A stretch of 64,000 nucleotides of DNA from Geomicrobium halophilum (GTDB taxonomy: Bacteria > Bacillota > Bacilli > Bacillales > Marinococcaceae): contig NZ_JACHHJ010000001.1 in NCBI RefSeq assembly GCF_014207655.1, positions 744,001 to 808,000 on the forward strand. Direction: 5' to 3'. Below the pieces are notes generated by a model. It was not told the origin of the DNA. It made no database searches and saw only the letters and a program-made list of their open reading frames with translations. The position numbers and the translations under genes were made by a program. Positions 8,087 through 16,513 of this stretch are shown here, one piece after another (positions within the stretch are counted from its first letter, which is position 1; the number at the start of each line of letters is the position of its first letter).

Positions 8087-10494
8087 ACATCATCCCCCTC
8101 CTTTAATTTCAACCGAATGACGGCAATTACCGCGAGTGCCGCGATCCCTAATACAAGCACTTCCAACACCGTATCTAACCCCCGGAAATCAACAAGGACA
8201 ACGTTTACCATGTTATAACCGCCCGCGAGGTCAGCAGAATTTTCAATGTAGTATTCCGAGATCGGAGAAAAGTCGTTTTCCTGCCCAAAAGTAAATGCAC
8301 TGAACGCAACTAACGTGACCATTAATCCAACACCAAACGAAATAAGGGCATTGGTCCAATTGAACGTTAGCCTCTTCGTTTCTTTTCTAAGCTCAGGTAA
8401 ATGGTAAAAAGCGAGCATGAATAGAATGACGAGAACGGTCTCGATCAAAAGCTGTGTAAGTGCAAGATCGGCGGACCGTAAGTTAACGAAAAAGAGCGCA
8501 ATCAGGAAGCCGATAAAACCAAGCATTACGATAGCTGCCACTCGCTGCTGAATAAATGGCAAAGAAAGGACAGAAACGAGCAATAGAACAACAAGTGCCA
8601 CTTCGAAGCTGTTGACTTCACTTATATATTGCAAATCGATAGCAAAGGCATCATATCGAATCATAGTCCAACCGACCACAATCAGAAAGAAAACAGAAAT
8701 GTAAGCGAAGTAGTCCCGTAGACGACCGGTCATTTGAACGTTGGTGATCTTCTGTGAGCCTTTGATGAGACCAGAAATGGAAGAATCGTATAATGGGGAA
8801 AATACGTCCTCGGATTTTTTATAAATCGACAATTCTTTCCATTTTCCCATGCTTACATAAATTAAGCTTCCAAAGGCGATGACACCGATAGTCATAAATA
8901 ACTCCGCACTAAATCCATGCCAATGTTCAATGTCAACGGCAAATGCTTCATTATCCATGGGCAGGCCGTTTAAAATTGAAGCCATCGAGGGTTCAATAAT
9001 GGATTGTGATAGAAGGTTGGGGAAGAGTCCCACAGTGATAACGATTAACCCAAGAATTGCAGGACTAATGAGCATCCCAACAGGTGCTTCATGAACCGTT
9101 TTAGCAAATCGGTCAGCGTTGAATGGACCTGCAAATGTTTTAAAGAAAAAGATACAGCAGTAAACGAACGTAAACACACTAGCAACCCATCCGATGACTG
9201 GGAAAAGCATTCCGGCCGTTTCCATATTAAAGATCCCGTACTGTGTGGCGTCTGTAATCGCCATAAAGAAATGTTCCTTACTCAAAAACCCATTAAAAGG
9301 CGGAAGCCCGGCCATTGATGCAGCACCAATTAAGGAGATCGTGGCTGTAGCAGGCATCACTAACATAAGCCCACCCAGGGATCGAATATCGCGAGTCCCC
9401 GTTTCATGATCCACAATTCCGGCACACATAAAAAGGCTGCCTTTAAAAGTGGCGTGATTAAATAGATGAAAAACAGCAGCCAGAATCGCGACTGTATATA
9501 ATTCGTTCGCCTCATCGAAATACAGGGCAGCAGAACCTAAACCGAGTAAGCACATGACCATACCCAGTTGACTGATCGTTGAATAGGCGAGCAATCCTTT
9601 AAGGTCTTTCTGTCGGATGGCGGAAAGTGAACCCCAAAGAAGCGTAAATAAACCAAACCCTGAAATCACCCAGAACCATTCAGGAGCTCCGCCGAACACC
9701 GGGGTAAACCTGGCAACAAGATAAATCCCCGCTTTTACCATTGTCGCGGAGTGCAAATAGGCACTAACCGGGGTTGGGGCTTCCATCGCATCTGGTAACC
9801 AAATATGAAATGGGAATTGCGCGGACTTTGTAAAAGCTCCTAGCAAAATCAAGATCATCGTTGGCAAAAATAATTCATGATTAATCACGACGTCAGCTTG
9901 TCCAATCATCTCTTGGATGCTAAACGTTCCTGTGATTACGTAAAGAAGGGCAAATCCTGCAAGCATGGCAAATCCGCCAAACACCGTAATATTCAACGAT
10001 TTTTGTGCACCTGCGATCGAGGCATCCCTTTGAAACCAGTAACTAATCAGCAATGTAGAAGATAAGCTTGTCAGTTCCCAGAATACATATAGGACGATCA
10101 GGTTATCGGAGAGAACGACTCCGAGCATGGCTCCCATAAATAGCAATAAATACACATAAAAGTTATGAATCGCCTCATGCTTTTTATCTAAATAATAGAT
10201 TGAATAAAGGACAACAAGTGCCCCAATTCCAGTAATTAATAGGACAAATAATAAGCTCCATCCATCCAAAAAGGCGGCAAAGTCAATCCCTAATGAAGGG
10301 ACCCAAGGAACCGCTTCATAAAACGTCTCGCCATTTGCAATTGAAGATATGTAAGGTAGAAAATAAAGAAACAAAACGGTTGGTATAATAAGGACAAACC
10401 ATCCTGTGTGAACAGGGCGGATGTACTTATACAAGATCGGTACGAATATAGCAAAAATAAAAGGGAGTAGTATTGCCCAATGCATTAAACTCAT
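8083..10494 (-). CDS. mrpA: Mrp Na+/H+ antiporter subunit A
   Basis: MrpA (803 residues) is the largest subunit. Its first ~500 residues are homologous to NuoL, with the conserved glutamate in YVFWELTSLSSTLLIS near residue 140 and the lysines in FTKSAQFPFHIWLPDAMEAP and ATMVKAGIYL near 220-255. The C-terminal third is the MrpA-specific extension, including the DUF4040-like block TQLLIETVLVILFMLAFYHLPEL and the VVLVDFRGLDTVLEVLVL segment found in the MrpB-like end. It is the first gene of a complete mrpABCDEFG operon, which exchanges cytoplasmic Na+ for external H+ and is central to alkali and salt tolerance. AGGAGTGA precedes the ATG. Confidence 0.97.
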   Translation of the reverse strand: MSLMHWAILLPFIFAIFVPILYKYIRPVHTGWFVLIIPTVLFLYFLPYISSIANGETFYEAVPWVPSLGIDFAAFLDGWSLLFVLLITGIGALVVLYSIYYLDKKHEAIHNFYVYLLLFMGAMLGVVLSDNLIVLYVFWELTSLSSTLLISYWFQRDASIAGAQKSLNITVFGGFAMLAGFALLYVITGTFSIQEMIGQADVVINHELFLPTMILILLGAFTKSAQFPFHIWLPDAMEAPTPVSAYLHSATMVKAGIYLVARFTPVFGGAPEWFWVISGFGLFTLLWGSLSAIRQKDLKGLLAYSTISQLGMVMCLLGLGSAALYFDEANELYTVAILAAVFHLFNHATFKGSLFMCAGIVDHETGTRDIRSLGGLMLVMPATATISLIGAASMAGLPPFNGFLSKEHFFMAITDATQYGIFNMETAGMLFPVIGWVASVFTFVYCCIFFFKTFAGPFNADRFAKTVHEAPVGMLISPAILGLIVITVGLFPNLLSQSIIEPSMASILNGLPMDNEAFAVDIEHWHGFSAELFMTIGVIAFGSLIYVSMGKWKELSIYKKSEDVFSPLYDSSISGLIKGSQKITNVQMTGRLRDYFAYISVFFLIVVGWTMIRYDAFAIDLQYISEVNSFEVALVVLLLVSVLSLPFIQQRVAAIVMLGFIGFLIALFFVNLRSADLALTQLLIETVLVILFMLAFYHLPELRKETKRLTFNWTNALISFGVGLMVTLVAFSAFTFGQENDFSPISEYYIENSADLAGGYNMVNVVLVDFRGLDTVLEVLVLGIAALAVIAVIRLKLKEGDDV

Positions 10495-10573
10495 ATTTCA
10501 ATCACTCCTAAATACGACATCAAATACGAAAGTAACCGTTCGTTCGAGCTCCGTCAATGGCTTGGTATGTAAA

Positions 10574-10601
10574 AGTATAACGTATTAACACGTGTATTGC
10601 A
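10574..10601 (-). promoter_or_regulatory. Candidate promoter of the mrp operon
   Basis: On the minus strand a TATACT -10 element (10574-10579) is preceded after 16 nt by TGCAAT (10596-10601), a weak -35. An ACACGTGT palindrome lies in the spacer. It reads toward mrpA, about 80 nt downstream. Confidence 0.4.
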
Positions 10602-10731
10602 TGATTTGAAAAAAGTTCACGTGATTGTAACTAGTATGATTAAATAGGAAAAGATTGTTGCAAAAAAAATAAAATTAGGTATTTAGGACTATTATAAAAA
10701 AGGGGTTACAGATGGAATTCACAAACCATAC

Positions 10732-10757
10732 AAAAAAAAGACCCCGCTCTCGGAGTC
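10732..10757 (-). terminator. Intrinsic terminator of sda
   Basis: On the minus strand a GACTCC / GGGGTC stem (one G-T pair, 6-nt loop) is followed by eight Ts. It lies about 70 nt after the sda stop. Confidence 0.7.
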
Positions 10758-10826
10758 GTTGCCATTCTATTTATGGGTTACAACCTTGATAAGTGTATGT
10801 ACCATTCTTGCCGGTTAGCATTTACT

Positions 10827-10964
10827 TCAACTGATAGGTTGAGTTACGGATAGCCGACGTCTTTCCATTTCTGATCTGATGATGGCAATGAAGTCATCAT
10901 TTAAACTTAACGTTAAGGCTTTTTCATAAGCTTCTATTAGCATTTCATCGGAAAGCTCCCGCAT
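10827..10964 (-). CDS. sda: Sporulation checkpoint protein Sda (inhibitor of KinA)
   Basis: This 45-residue protein begins MRELSDEMLIEAYEKALTLS and continues LNDDFIAIIRSEMERRRL. It matches the helical hairpin of B. subtilis Sda ([20 protein letters not shown] / LNRDFIELIENEIKRRSL). Sda binds the dimerisation domain of the sporulation kinase KinA and blocks phosphorelay input when replication is disturbed. Its position next to yqeG is syntenic with B. subtilis (sda-yqeF-yqeG). A weak GGGA lies near the ATG, and a strong AAGGAGG is 26 nt upstream with a small hairpin in between. Four DnaA-box-like sites lie upstream of the promoter. Confidence 0.93.
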   Translation of the reverse strand: MRELSDEMLIEAYEKALTLSLNDDFIAIIRSEMERRRLSVTQPIS

Positions 10965-11048
10965 GTTTATCCCGCAAAAGCGCGGCTCCACCTCCTTGGA
11001 GAATCATCATTGCCGTTGTTGTTGCTGTCTTAATGAAGTTGTATACTG

Positions 11049-11077
11049 ATCCTATCATGAACGACCGTGCGGAACAA
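11049..11077 (-). promoter_or_regulatory. Candidate sda promoter
   Basis: On the minus strand TTGTTC (11072-11077), a 17-nt spacer and TAGGAT (11049-11054) form a weak SigA-type promoter. The nearest DnaA box ends 9 nt upstream of the -35, a position suited to activation. Confidence 0.4.
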
Positions 11078-11085
11078 CCGTTCGT

Positions 11086-11185
11086 TTATCCACAACAAAA
11101 CGTGGATAAAATGTGTACACATCTTTTAAATAATTGTTTAATACTGAAACGGCGGGAAGCTCGAAGTGGATAAAACTTATCCACA
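11086..11185. promoter_or_regulatory. DnaA-box cluster upstream of sda
   Basis: Two perfect boxes TTATCCACA occur at 11086-11094 and 11177-11185. Two one-mismatch boxes occur on the opposite strand at 11101-11109 (TTATCCACG) and 11165-11173 (TTATCCACT). In B. subtilis DnaA directly activates sda through boxes in its promoter, so this cluster most likely couples sda to replication initiation or stress. Confidence 0.8.
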
Positions 11186-11285
11186 ACAGTGTCAGTAAAT
11201 AATTTGTCGATAAATAATTATATTTTTTTGCATAAAAATAGCATGATCAACATAAGCGCTTTTTTTCCAGTTAGTAGCTTCTTGA

Positions 11286-11314
11286 TTGAAAAAAGGCGCT
11301 ATCATCGGTATACT
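11286..11314 (+). promoter_or_regulatory. SigA promoter of the yqeG operon
   Basis: TTGAAA (11286-11291), a 17-nt spacer and TATACT (11309-11314) lie 52 nt before the yqeG start. Confidence 0.65.
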
Positions 11315-11365
11315 TTCAGTTTAGCGATGGTGTTCGTAGAAAGTCGATCAAGGAGGCTCGAAAGT

Positions 11366-11890
11366 ATGTTGGGTTCGATGGTGCCAGATCAGTTCGCCGA
11401 AAGTATATATGATATCGATCTAGAGGAGCTACGTGAGTTAGGGATAAAAGGAGTGATTACGGACCTCGATAATACGCTCGTTGAATGGGATCGTATCGAT
11501 CCAACTCCAGAACTGCAGAAGTGGATCGATGATCTCCAAAATGAGGGATGGAAAATTACGATTGTCTCCAACAACAAGAAAAAAAGGGTACGTACCTTTT
11601 CAGAACCAACTGGCGTCTCCTTCATACATTCTGCCAAAAAACCATTAGCCCGGGCCTTTCGACGAGCGACGAGGGAGATGGGGTTAAAAAAAGAGGAAGT
11701 CGCCGTTGTCGGTGATCAGATCCTTACAGATGTCCTCGGGGGAAACCGGGGGGGTTATTATACGATCCTTGTCGTTCCTGTATCTGAAACCGATGGCTGG
11801 ATGACGAAAATGAATCGCCGAATTGAACAGCGAATTATGCGTAAACTTGATGATAGAGGAGTCATTGGAGGCGAACGATCAAATGAATGA
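11366..11890 (+). CDS. yqeG: YqeG, HAD-superfamily (subfamily IIIA) phosphatase
   Basis: This 174-residue protein is a HAD phosphatase. Motif I is DLDNTLVEW with nucleophile D33 and D35. Motif II is VSNN, motif III involves the lysine in KKPLARAF, and the acidic motif IV is GDQILTDVLGGNRGGY. The family acts on phosphoglycolipid-type or phosphatidylglycerophosphate substrates in some organisms (PTPMT1/GEP4 relatives), but the physiological substrate here is not established. The ATG at 11366 has AAGGAGG 9 nt upstream. The gene overlaps yqeH by 8 nt and heads a long ribosome/NAD operon. Confidence 0.93.
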   Translation: MLGSMVPDQFAESIYDIDLEELRELGIKGVITDLDNTLVEWDRIDPTPELQKWIDDLQNEGWKITIVSNNKKKRVRTFSEPTGVSFIHSAKKPLARAFRRATREMGLKKEEVAVVGDQILTDVLGGNRGGYYTILVVPVSETDGWMTKMNRRIEQRIMRKLDDRGVIGGERSNE

Positions 11891-12998
11891 AGAAAAAATC
11901 ATCTGCTCAGGGTGTGGAGTACCGATCCAAACAAAAGATTCATCACAAATGGGATATGCACCTCCCGCTGTTCTCGACCGTAGTGTGATCATTTGTCAGC
12001 GGTGTTTTCGTCTAAAACATTATAATGAAACACCAGATGTACCACTGGAAGCTGAAGATTTTCAAAAGATGTTAACAACGGTTGGCGATACAGACGCATT
12101 GATAGTCATGCTAGTGGATCTGTTTGACGTGGAAGGAAGCTGGCTTTTACAAAGAGACGATTTGAAAAATAACAAGCTACTTCTCGTCGGAAATAAGCTT
12201 GATTTATTACCTCACTCTGTTAACGAGCGAAGACTGAAAACCTGGCTCAAAAAAGACGCCCTTCAAAGAGGGTGGAAACCATCAGACGTATTGCTGATGA
12301 GCGCTTCTAAAAGTGGAGATGTAAAAAGGATCGCTTCTCAAATTGATGAGAAGAGAAAAGGGAAAGATGTCTATATCATAGGAAGTACGAACGTAGGTAA
12401 GTCGACTTTTATTAATCAGCTGATCAAGATGTTTGACGGCGATGAAGAGCAGCTGATCACAACATCTTCTTTCCCGGGGACGACACTTTCATTTATTGAC
12501 CTTCCTTTAGATGATGGAAGTAAACTTTATGACACACCAGGGGTGATTAACCCGAAGCAAATGCTTGCGCAGTTACCTCAGGCAGAAATGGCATCACTCC
12601 AGCCAAAGAAGGAAATCAAGCCAATCGTCCATCAACTTCAAACGGGACAAACGTTATTCTTTGGTGGGCTTGCCCGTATGGATTTCATTGACGGGGAACC
12701 ATCCCAAAATCATTTTGTCTGCTACTTTCCGTCGGAATTTAAACCACATCGAACAAAATTGAATAACGCAGCTGCATTATATGAAAAACATGCCGGAGGA
12801 GAATTGTTGTCACCTCCTGGGAAAGATGCACTAGCTGTAATTCCCAACCTTAAACAACAGTCTTTTTACATTCATCAGGATAAAACAGATATTGTTATTC
12901 CTGGTTTAGGTTGGATTACCGTCGGGAAAGCAGGGGCTGAAATAGATATTTACGCTCCCGAACATGTAGAAGTGACGACACGAGAGGCGATTATTTAA
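11883..12998 (+). CDS. yqeH: Ribosome biogenesis GTPase YqeH
   Basis: YqeH (371 residues) is a circularly permuted GTPase needed for 30S subunit assembly. A zinc finger is formed by C8-x2-C11 and C38-x2-C41. The G motifs appear in permuted order: G4 (GNKLDLLP, about 103), G5 (SASKSGD), G1 (GSTNVGKST, about 164), G2 (FPGTT), and G3 (YDTPG, about 219). The C-terminal half is the YqeH-specific domain. The start ATGAATGA overlaps the yqeG stop, with GGAGG upstream. Confidence 0.96.
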   Translation: MNEEKIICSGCGVPIQTKDSSQMGYAPPAVLDRSVIICQRCFRLKHYNETPDVPLEAEDFQKMLTTVGDTDALIVMLVDLFDVEGSWLLQRDDLKNNKLLLVGNKLDLLPHSVNERRLKTWLKKDALQRGWKPSDVLLMSASKSGDVKRIASQIDEKRKGKDVYIIGSTNVGKSTFINQLIKMFDGDEEQLITTSSFPGTTLSFIDLPLDDGSKLYDTPGVINPKQMLAQLPQAEMASLQPKKEIKPIVHQLQTGQTLFFGGLARMDFIDGEPSQNHFVCYFPSEFKPHRTKLNNAAALYEKHAGGELLSPPGKDALAVIPNLKQQSFYIHQDKTDIVIPGLGWITVGKAGAEIDIYAPEHVEVTTREAII

Positions 12999-13060
12999 AT
13001 TATGCCCGGGCTCTTTCTTGAACTTTACTCTGAATTGAAAACTTTAATGGGGGAATGTAT

Positions 13061-13906
13061 ATGGAAAACTACGCGGTGATCGGTCATCCGATTAAACAGT
13101 CAAAATCCCCGATGATTCATAATAAACATTTTGAAGCCATTGGTAGGAACGCCATTTACACAAGTTATGAGGTTTTTCCTGAACAGCTTGACTCGACCCT
13201 TAAAGCATTTAAAACCCTAGGCATTACTGGGTTTAATGTCACGATTCCTCACAAAGTCAATATTATCCCCCTCCTTGATGTGGTCGATGATGAAGCTTTG
13301 GAGATTGGGGCAGTGAATACGGTAGTGAATCTTGAAGGGCGGTGGCATGGATATAATACCGATGGTCGGGGTTATTTGAATGGTCTATTGGAGATGACAG
13401 GGGAAGCATTAAAAAATATGAACGTTTTGGTGATTGGAGCAGGCGGTGCTGCGCGGGCGGTGACAACTGTGTTGGCAAAATATGGCGTAGAAAAGCTCGC
13501 GATGACCAATCGTACGACTAGCCGGGCTGAAGAAATAAGAACAAGTAATGCCCATTGTATGCAACTTGAAGTGATTAATCGGGAAACGGCAGTGCAAACG
13601 CTTGATCAATTTGACCTCATCATTAATACAACCTCTTTAGGAATGAAGGACGGGGATGCGCTGCCTATCGAGATCGAAAGAATGAACCCGAATGTTCATC
13701 TCAGCGACCTCATTTATAATCCATTGGAAACCCGCTGGCTTCAAACAGGGAAGCTGAAAGCAAAAGCGATTCAAAACGGTCTTCCCATGTTTATTGAGCA
13801 AGCAGCACTAGCCTATGAAATTTGGACGAATGATGAGGCTGACCGCCAGGTGATGAGCGAGAGGATTCGTAAGGAGACAGAAAAGAAAAATGAAATTAAC
13901 CAATAA
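13061..13906 (+). CDS. aroE: Shikimate dehydrogenase (NADP+)
   Basis: AroE (281 residues) reduces 3-dehydroshikimate to shikimate in the aromatic amino acid pathway. The substrate-binding SKSP motif is near residue 15. The catalytic lysine is in NVTIPHK near residue 65 and the matching aspartate is in YNTDGRGY near residue 105. The glycine-rich NADP motif is GAGGAARA near 128. Start 13061 is used because GGGGG is 7 nt upstream; an ATG two codons earlier is too close. It overlaps yqeI by 17 nt. Confidence 0.96.
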   Translation: MENYAVIGHPIKQSKSPMIHNKHFEAIGRNAIYTSYEVFPEQLDSTLKAFKTLGITGFNVTIPHKVNIIPLLDVVDDEALEIGAVNTVVNLEGRWHGYNTDGRGYLNGLLEMTGEALKNMNVLVIGAGGAARAVTTVLAKYGVEKLAMTNRTTSRAEEIRTSNAHCMQLEVINRETAVQTLDQFDLIINTTSLGMKDGDALPIEIERMNPNVHLSDLIYNPLETRWLQTGKLKAKAIQNGLPMFIEQAALAYEIWTNDEADRQVMSERIRKETEKKNEINQ

Positions 13907-14183
13907 GCAATTAAAATATTTACGATCTGAAGCACAAGGACTTAACGCCATTTTCCAGGTAGGTAAAAACGGTGTGAATCCTAATCTTGTTACCCAAGTC
14001 CGTGAAGCACTTGAAGCTCGAGAACTGATCAAAATTTCGATCTTGCAAAACTGCCCGGAAGATAAAAAGGTGGTTGCGCAAAAATTATCCGAACGAAGCC
14101 AGTCTACACTTGTTCAGGTTATTGGCTTTACGATCGTATTGTTTAAGCCCGCGAAAAAAGATTCAAACTACTCGCTGCCATAG
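13890..14183 (+). CDS. yqeI: YhbY/YqeI family CRM-domain RNA-binding protein
   Basis: This 97-residue protein consists of one CRM domain, which associates with pre-50S ribosomal particles. It begins MKLTNKQLKYLRSEAQGL, contains the GxxG-like RNA-binding loop VGKNGV at about residues 24-29, and has the ARELIKISI strand. It sits between aroE and nadD, as in B. subtilis. Confidence 0.95.
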   Translation: MKLTNKQLKYLRSEAQGLNAIFQVGKNGVNPNLVTQVREALEARELIKISILQNCPEDKKVVAQKLSERSQSTLVQVIGFTIVLFKPAKKDSNYSLP

Positions 14184-14198
14184 GATAAGGGGGTCATT

Positions 14199-14777
14199 AT
14201 GGGGAAAAAGATTGGGATCTTAGGAGGCACGTTTGATCCACCGCACATCGCTCATTTGCTGATTGCACAAGAATCCCTGGATGCTTGTGAACTAGATGAA
14301 GTTTGGTTTATGCCTACAAACGTTCCGCCGCATAAGCAAAATGAGGATATGGCTAACTCTAGCGATCGTGTGGAAATGACACGATTAGCCATTTCTGACC
14401 ATGGGAAGTTTCGACTTTGTACGGTCGAATTAGACCGACAAGGGCCGTCGTATTCAATGGATACGATGGAGATTTTGCAAAATCAGCATCCAAACGTTCA
14501 GTTTTACTTTATCGTTGGGGGCGATATGGCGGTGAGCCTGCCCACTTGGCATGGCATAGAAAAATTAAGAAAACAGGTCACGTTCATTGTTACAAGCCGC
14601 CCTAACTATCCCGATGATTATCCTTTTGAAGAAGAGTTGATCTCCGTGAATATACCGGAAATGGAGATTTCTTCGTCAGACATTCGGGAAAGAGTAAGTA
14701 GAGAGGAGAACATTCGTTATCTTGTACCTGAAGCAGTGAGAAAGTATGTAGGGGAGAATCATTTATATGTCCGTTGA
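14199..14777 (+). CDS. nadD: Nicotinate-nucleotide adenylyltransferase
   Basis: NadD (192 residues) adenylates nicotinate mononucleotide to deamido-NAD. The nucleotidyltransferase motifs are GGTFDPPHIAHL near residue 8 and the C-terminal SSSDIRERV block near residue 163 (ISxSxxR type). PTNVPPHK at about residue 44 is also characteristic. It overlaps yqeK by 11 nt, linking NAD synthesis with a nucleotide hydrolase. Confidence 0.97.
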   Translation: MGKKIGILGGTFDPPHIAHLLIAQESLDACELDEVWFMPTNVPPHKQNEDMANSSDRVEMTRLAISDHGKFRLCTVELDRQGPSYSMDTMEILQNQHPNVQFYFIVGGDMAVSLPTWHGIEKLRKQVTFIVTSRPNYPDDYPFEEELISVNIPEMEISSSDIRERVSREENIRYLVPEAVRKYVGENHLYVR

Positions 14778-15342
14778 ACATTTTCAAGAAAAAGTACAAC
14801 AGACATTGCCTCAAGAACGCTATCATCATACCCTTGGTGTCATGAAGACAGCCGTTACATTAGCCAAACAAAACGGTGTAGATGAAACAAAAGCGGAATT
14901 AGCGGCATTATTGCATGATTATGCTAAACCTTTTTCAAGGCAAACACTTACGGAAGTGTTGAAAAGACAAGAACCCCATGAAACGTTTTCCGAATATGGC
15001 GGTGTATTATTGCATGCACCTGCTGGTGCCTACATCGTACGGGATGAATTTGGTGTTGATGATGAGGAAATTTTTCAAGCCATTTATTGGCATACGACAG
15101 GACGCCCGGAAATGAGCTTATTTGAAAAGATCATTTTTCTAGCTGATTATATTGAGCCGGGTCGTTCGTTCTCCGGAATCGAGGAAGTACGAAAACTGAC
15201 CGAAATCGATCTAGATGCTGCCCTTCTTGCCACGTATAGAAATACGATTCAACATTTGGTTAGAGGCGGGAAAATGGTCCATCCAATGACGTTAGCGGCC
15301 TATAATGACGCGATTAAGCAAAAAAATAAGAGAGGTGCTTAA
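14767..15342 (+). CDS. yqeK: YqeK, HD-domain bis(nucleosyl)-tetraphosphatase (symmetrical)
   Basis: YqeK (191 residues) is an HD-fold metal hydrolase; homologues cleave Ap4A symmetrically to two ADP. Metal-binding residues are seen as H in YHHTLGV near residue 21, the HD pair in ALLHDYAKP near residue 50, H in LLHAPAGAYI, and YWHTTGRPEMS and DYIEPGR further on. It is translationally coupled to nadD and rsfS (the next ATG begins directly after its stop). Confidence 0.94.
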   Translation: MSVEHFQEKVQQTLPQERYHHTLGVMKTAVTLAKQNGVDETKAELAALLHDYAKPFSRQTLTEVLKRQEPHETFSEYGGVLLHAPAGAYIVRDEFGVDDEEIFQAIYWHTTGRPEMSLFEKIIFLADYIEPGRSFSGIEEVRKLTEIDLDAALLATYRNTIQHLVRGGKMVHPMTLAAYNDAIKQKNKRGA

Positions 15343-15699
15343 ATGATCAATAAAGACCAGGTGCTTGAGACAACCGTCCAAGTGGCCGATCAAAAGAATG
15401 CCCAAAACATTGTCGCCTTAGATATGCAAGGAATTTCCATCATCGCTGATTATTTTGTCATCTGCCATGGTTCTTCGGTAAAGCAGGTTCAGGCCATTGC
15501 CAATGAAATAAAAAAAGAAGCGCAAAAAGCCGAAATGACTGTAAAACGTATGGAAGGATATGAAGATGGAAAGTGGGTTTTGCTGGATCTCGGGGATGTT
15601 GTTTTTCATATCTTCCATGAAGACGACCGGGAGTATTATCATTTAGAAAAACTGTGGGGAGAGGCAAACGAGATCTCCCTTGATCACGTACTGACGTGA
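15343..15699 (+). CDS. rsfS: Ribosomal silencing factor RsfS
   Basis: RsfS (118 residues, Iojap/YqeL family) binds ribosomal protein L14 and prevents subunit joining in stationary phase or starvation. Family features include DMQGISIIADYFVICHGSS around residues 27-45 and the C-terminal GDVVFHIFHEDDREYYHLEKLW block. It follows yqeK without a gap. Confidence 0.96.
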   Translation: MINKDQVLETTVQVADQKNAQNIVALDMQGISIIADYFVICHGSSVKQVQAIANEIKKEAQKAEMTVKRMEGYEDGKWVLLDLGDVVFHIFHEDDREYYHLEKLWGEANEISLDHVLT

Positions 15700-15723
15700 T
15701 GATGAAAAAGGAGCCAGAGATCA

Positions 15724-16479
15724 ATGTATGTAAACGGGGCAGGGGTGTACGATCATTTGATGGGTGAAGCCCCTTATGAAGAGTGGCTTAGGTGGACAAA
15801 AAGGTATTTGGAAAAAGAGGGCATTACAACCCCAACGATTGCAGATATAGGTTGTGGAACGGGCACGCTTATGTCGATGCTTATTGCCGAAGGGTACGAT
15901 GTTCAAGGGATAGACGTCTCTCAAGAAATGCTCGCGATTGCTGATGAAAAAATACGAGCAAACAACGGTGTATCCCCTCGCTTACGTACGCAAAACATGG
16001 CTGCATTACAATTGGACGAGCCCGTTGACGTAATGATTGTGTATTGCGATGCATTAAACTATTTACTAGAAGAAACAGAGGTTGTCGAAGCCTTTCACGC
16101 TTTTTATCAAAATTTAAAAGCTGGTGGCGGATTGCTTTTTGACATTCACTCGTTATATAAAATGAAGCAGGAATTCCCCTATTTTAGTTATGGAGACGGG
16201 GGAGAAAATGTTGCTTTAATTTGGAATAGCTTCCCCCTTGAAGACATGTCAAATGCGGTTGAACATGAATTAACGTTTTTTGAACGACAAGTCAATGGAC
16301 ACTATCTACGGTACGATGAATGTCACCAACAGCGGACGTTTTCCATTTCTACGTATGAACGCTGGCTTCAATCCGCTGGTTTTAAGGATATTGAAATAAC
16401 CGCTGATTTTGAACAGAAGACACCAACAGCGACGAGTGAGCGTATCTTTTTTACGGCTAAAAAAGCCTTTCATAATTAA
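15724..16479 (+). CDS. yqeM: YqeM, SAM-dependent methyltransferase
   Basis: YqeM (251 residues) is a class I methyltransferase. Motif I is IADIGCGTGTL near residue 41, with the acidic end of strand beta-2 in QGIDVSQEML and the post-I/IV region VMIVYCDALNYL. The substrate is unknown. It closes the operon that begins with yqeG and is convergent with comER. Confidence 0.92.
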   Translation: MYVNGAGVYDHLMGEAPYEEWLRWTKRYLEKEGITTPTIADIGCGTGTLMSMLIAEGYDVQGIDVSQEMLAIADEKIRANNGVSPRLRTQNMAALQLDEPVDVMIVYCDALNYLLEETEVVEAFHAFYQNLKAGGGLLFDIHSLYKMKQEFPYFSYGDGGENVALIWNSFPLEDMSNAVEHELTFFERQVNGHYLRYDECHQQRTFSISTYERWLQSAGFKDIEITADFEQKTPTATSERIFFTAKKAFHN

Positions 16480-16513
16480 ATTGTGGGAAGGGGTTCATTG
16501 TGGTATACTAGTT

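Larger units (their letters stand above)
10495..10826. other. Intergenic region between mrpA and sda
   Basis: The part next to mrpA holds its promoter and leader. The part next to sda holds the sda terminator. Between about 10620 and 10730 the sequence is AT-rich with no gene seen. Confidence 0.5.
10965..11365. other. Divergent sda / yqeG regulatory region
   Basis: This 400-nt region has no gene of its own. It contains the sda leader and promoter, a DnaA-box cluster (11086-11185) and the yqeG promoter. Confidence 0.7.

Noticed and set aside
10712-10789. Small plus-strand frame (25 codons) after AAGGGGTTACAG
   Set aside because: It runs through the sda terminator hairpin on the opposite strand, is Arg/Lys-rich by composition and has no known relative.
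11086-11185. Possible replication origin because of clustered DnaA boxes
   Set aside because: Only four boxes, no dnaA/dnaN neighbours and no AT-rich unwinding element; the position upstream of sda explains them.
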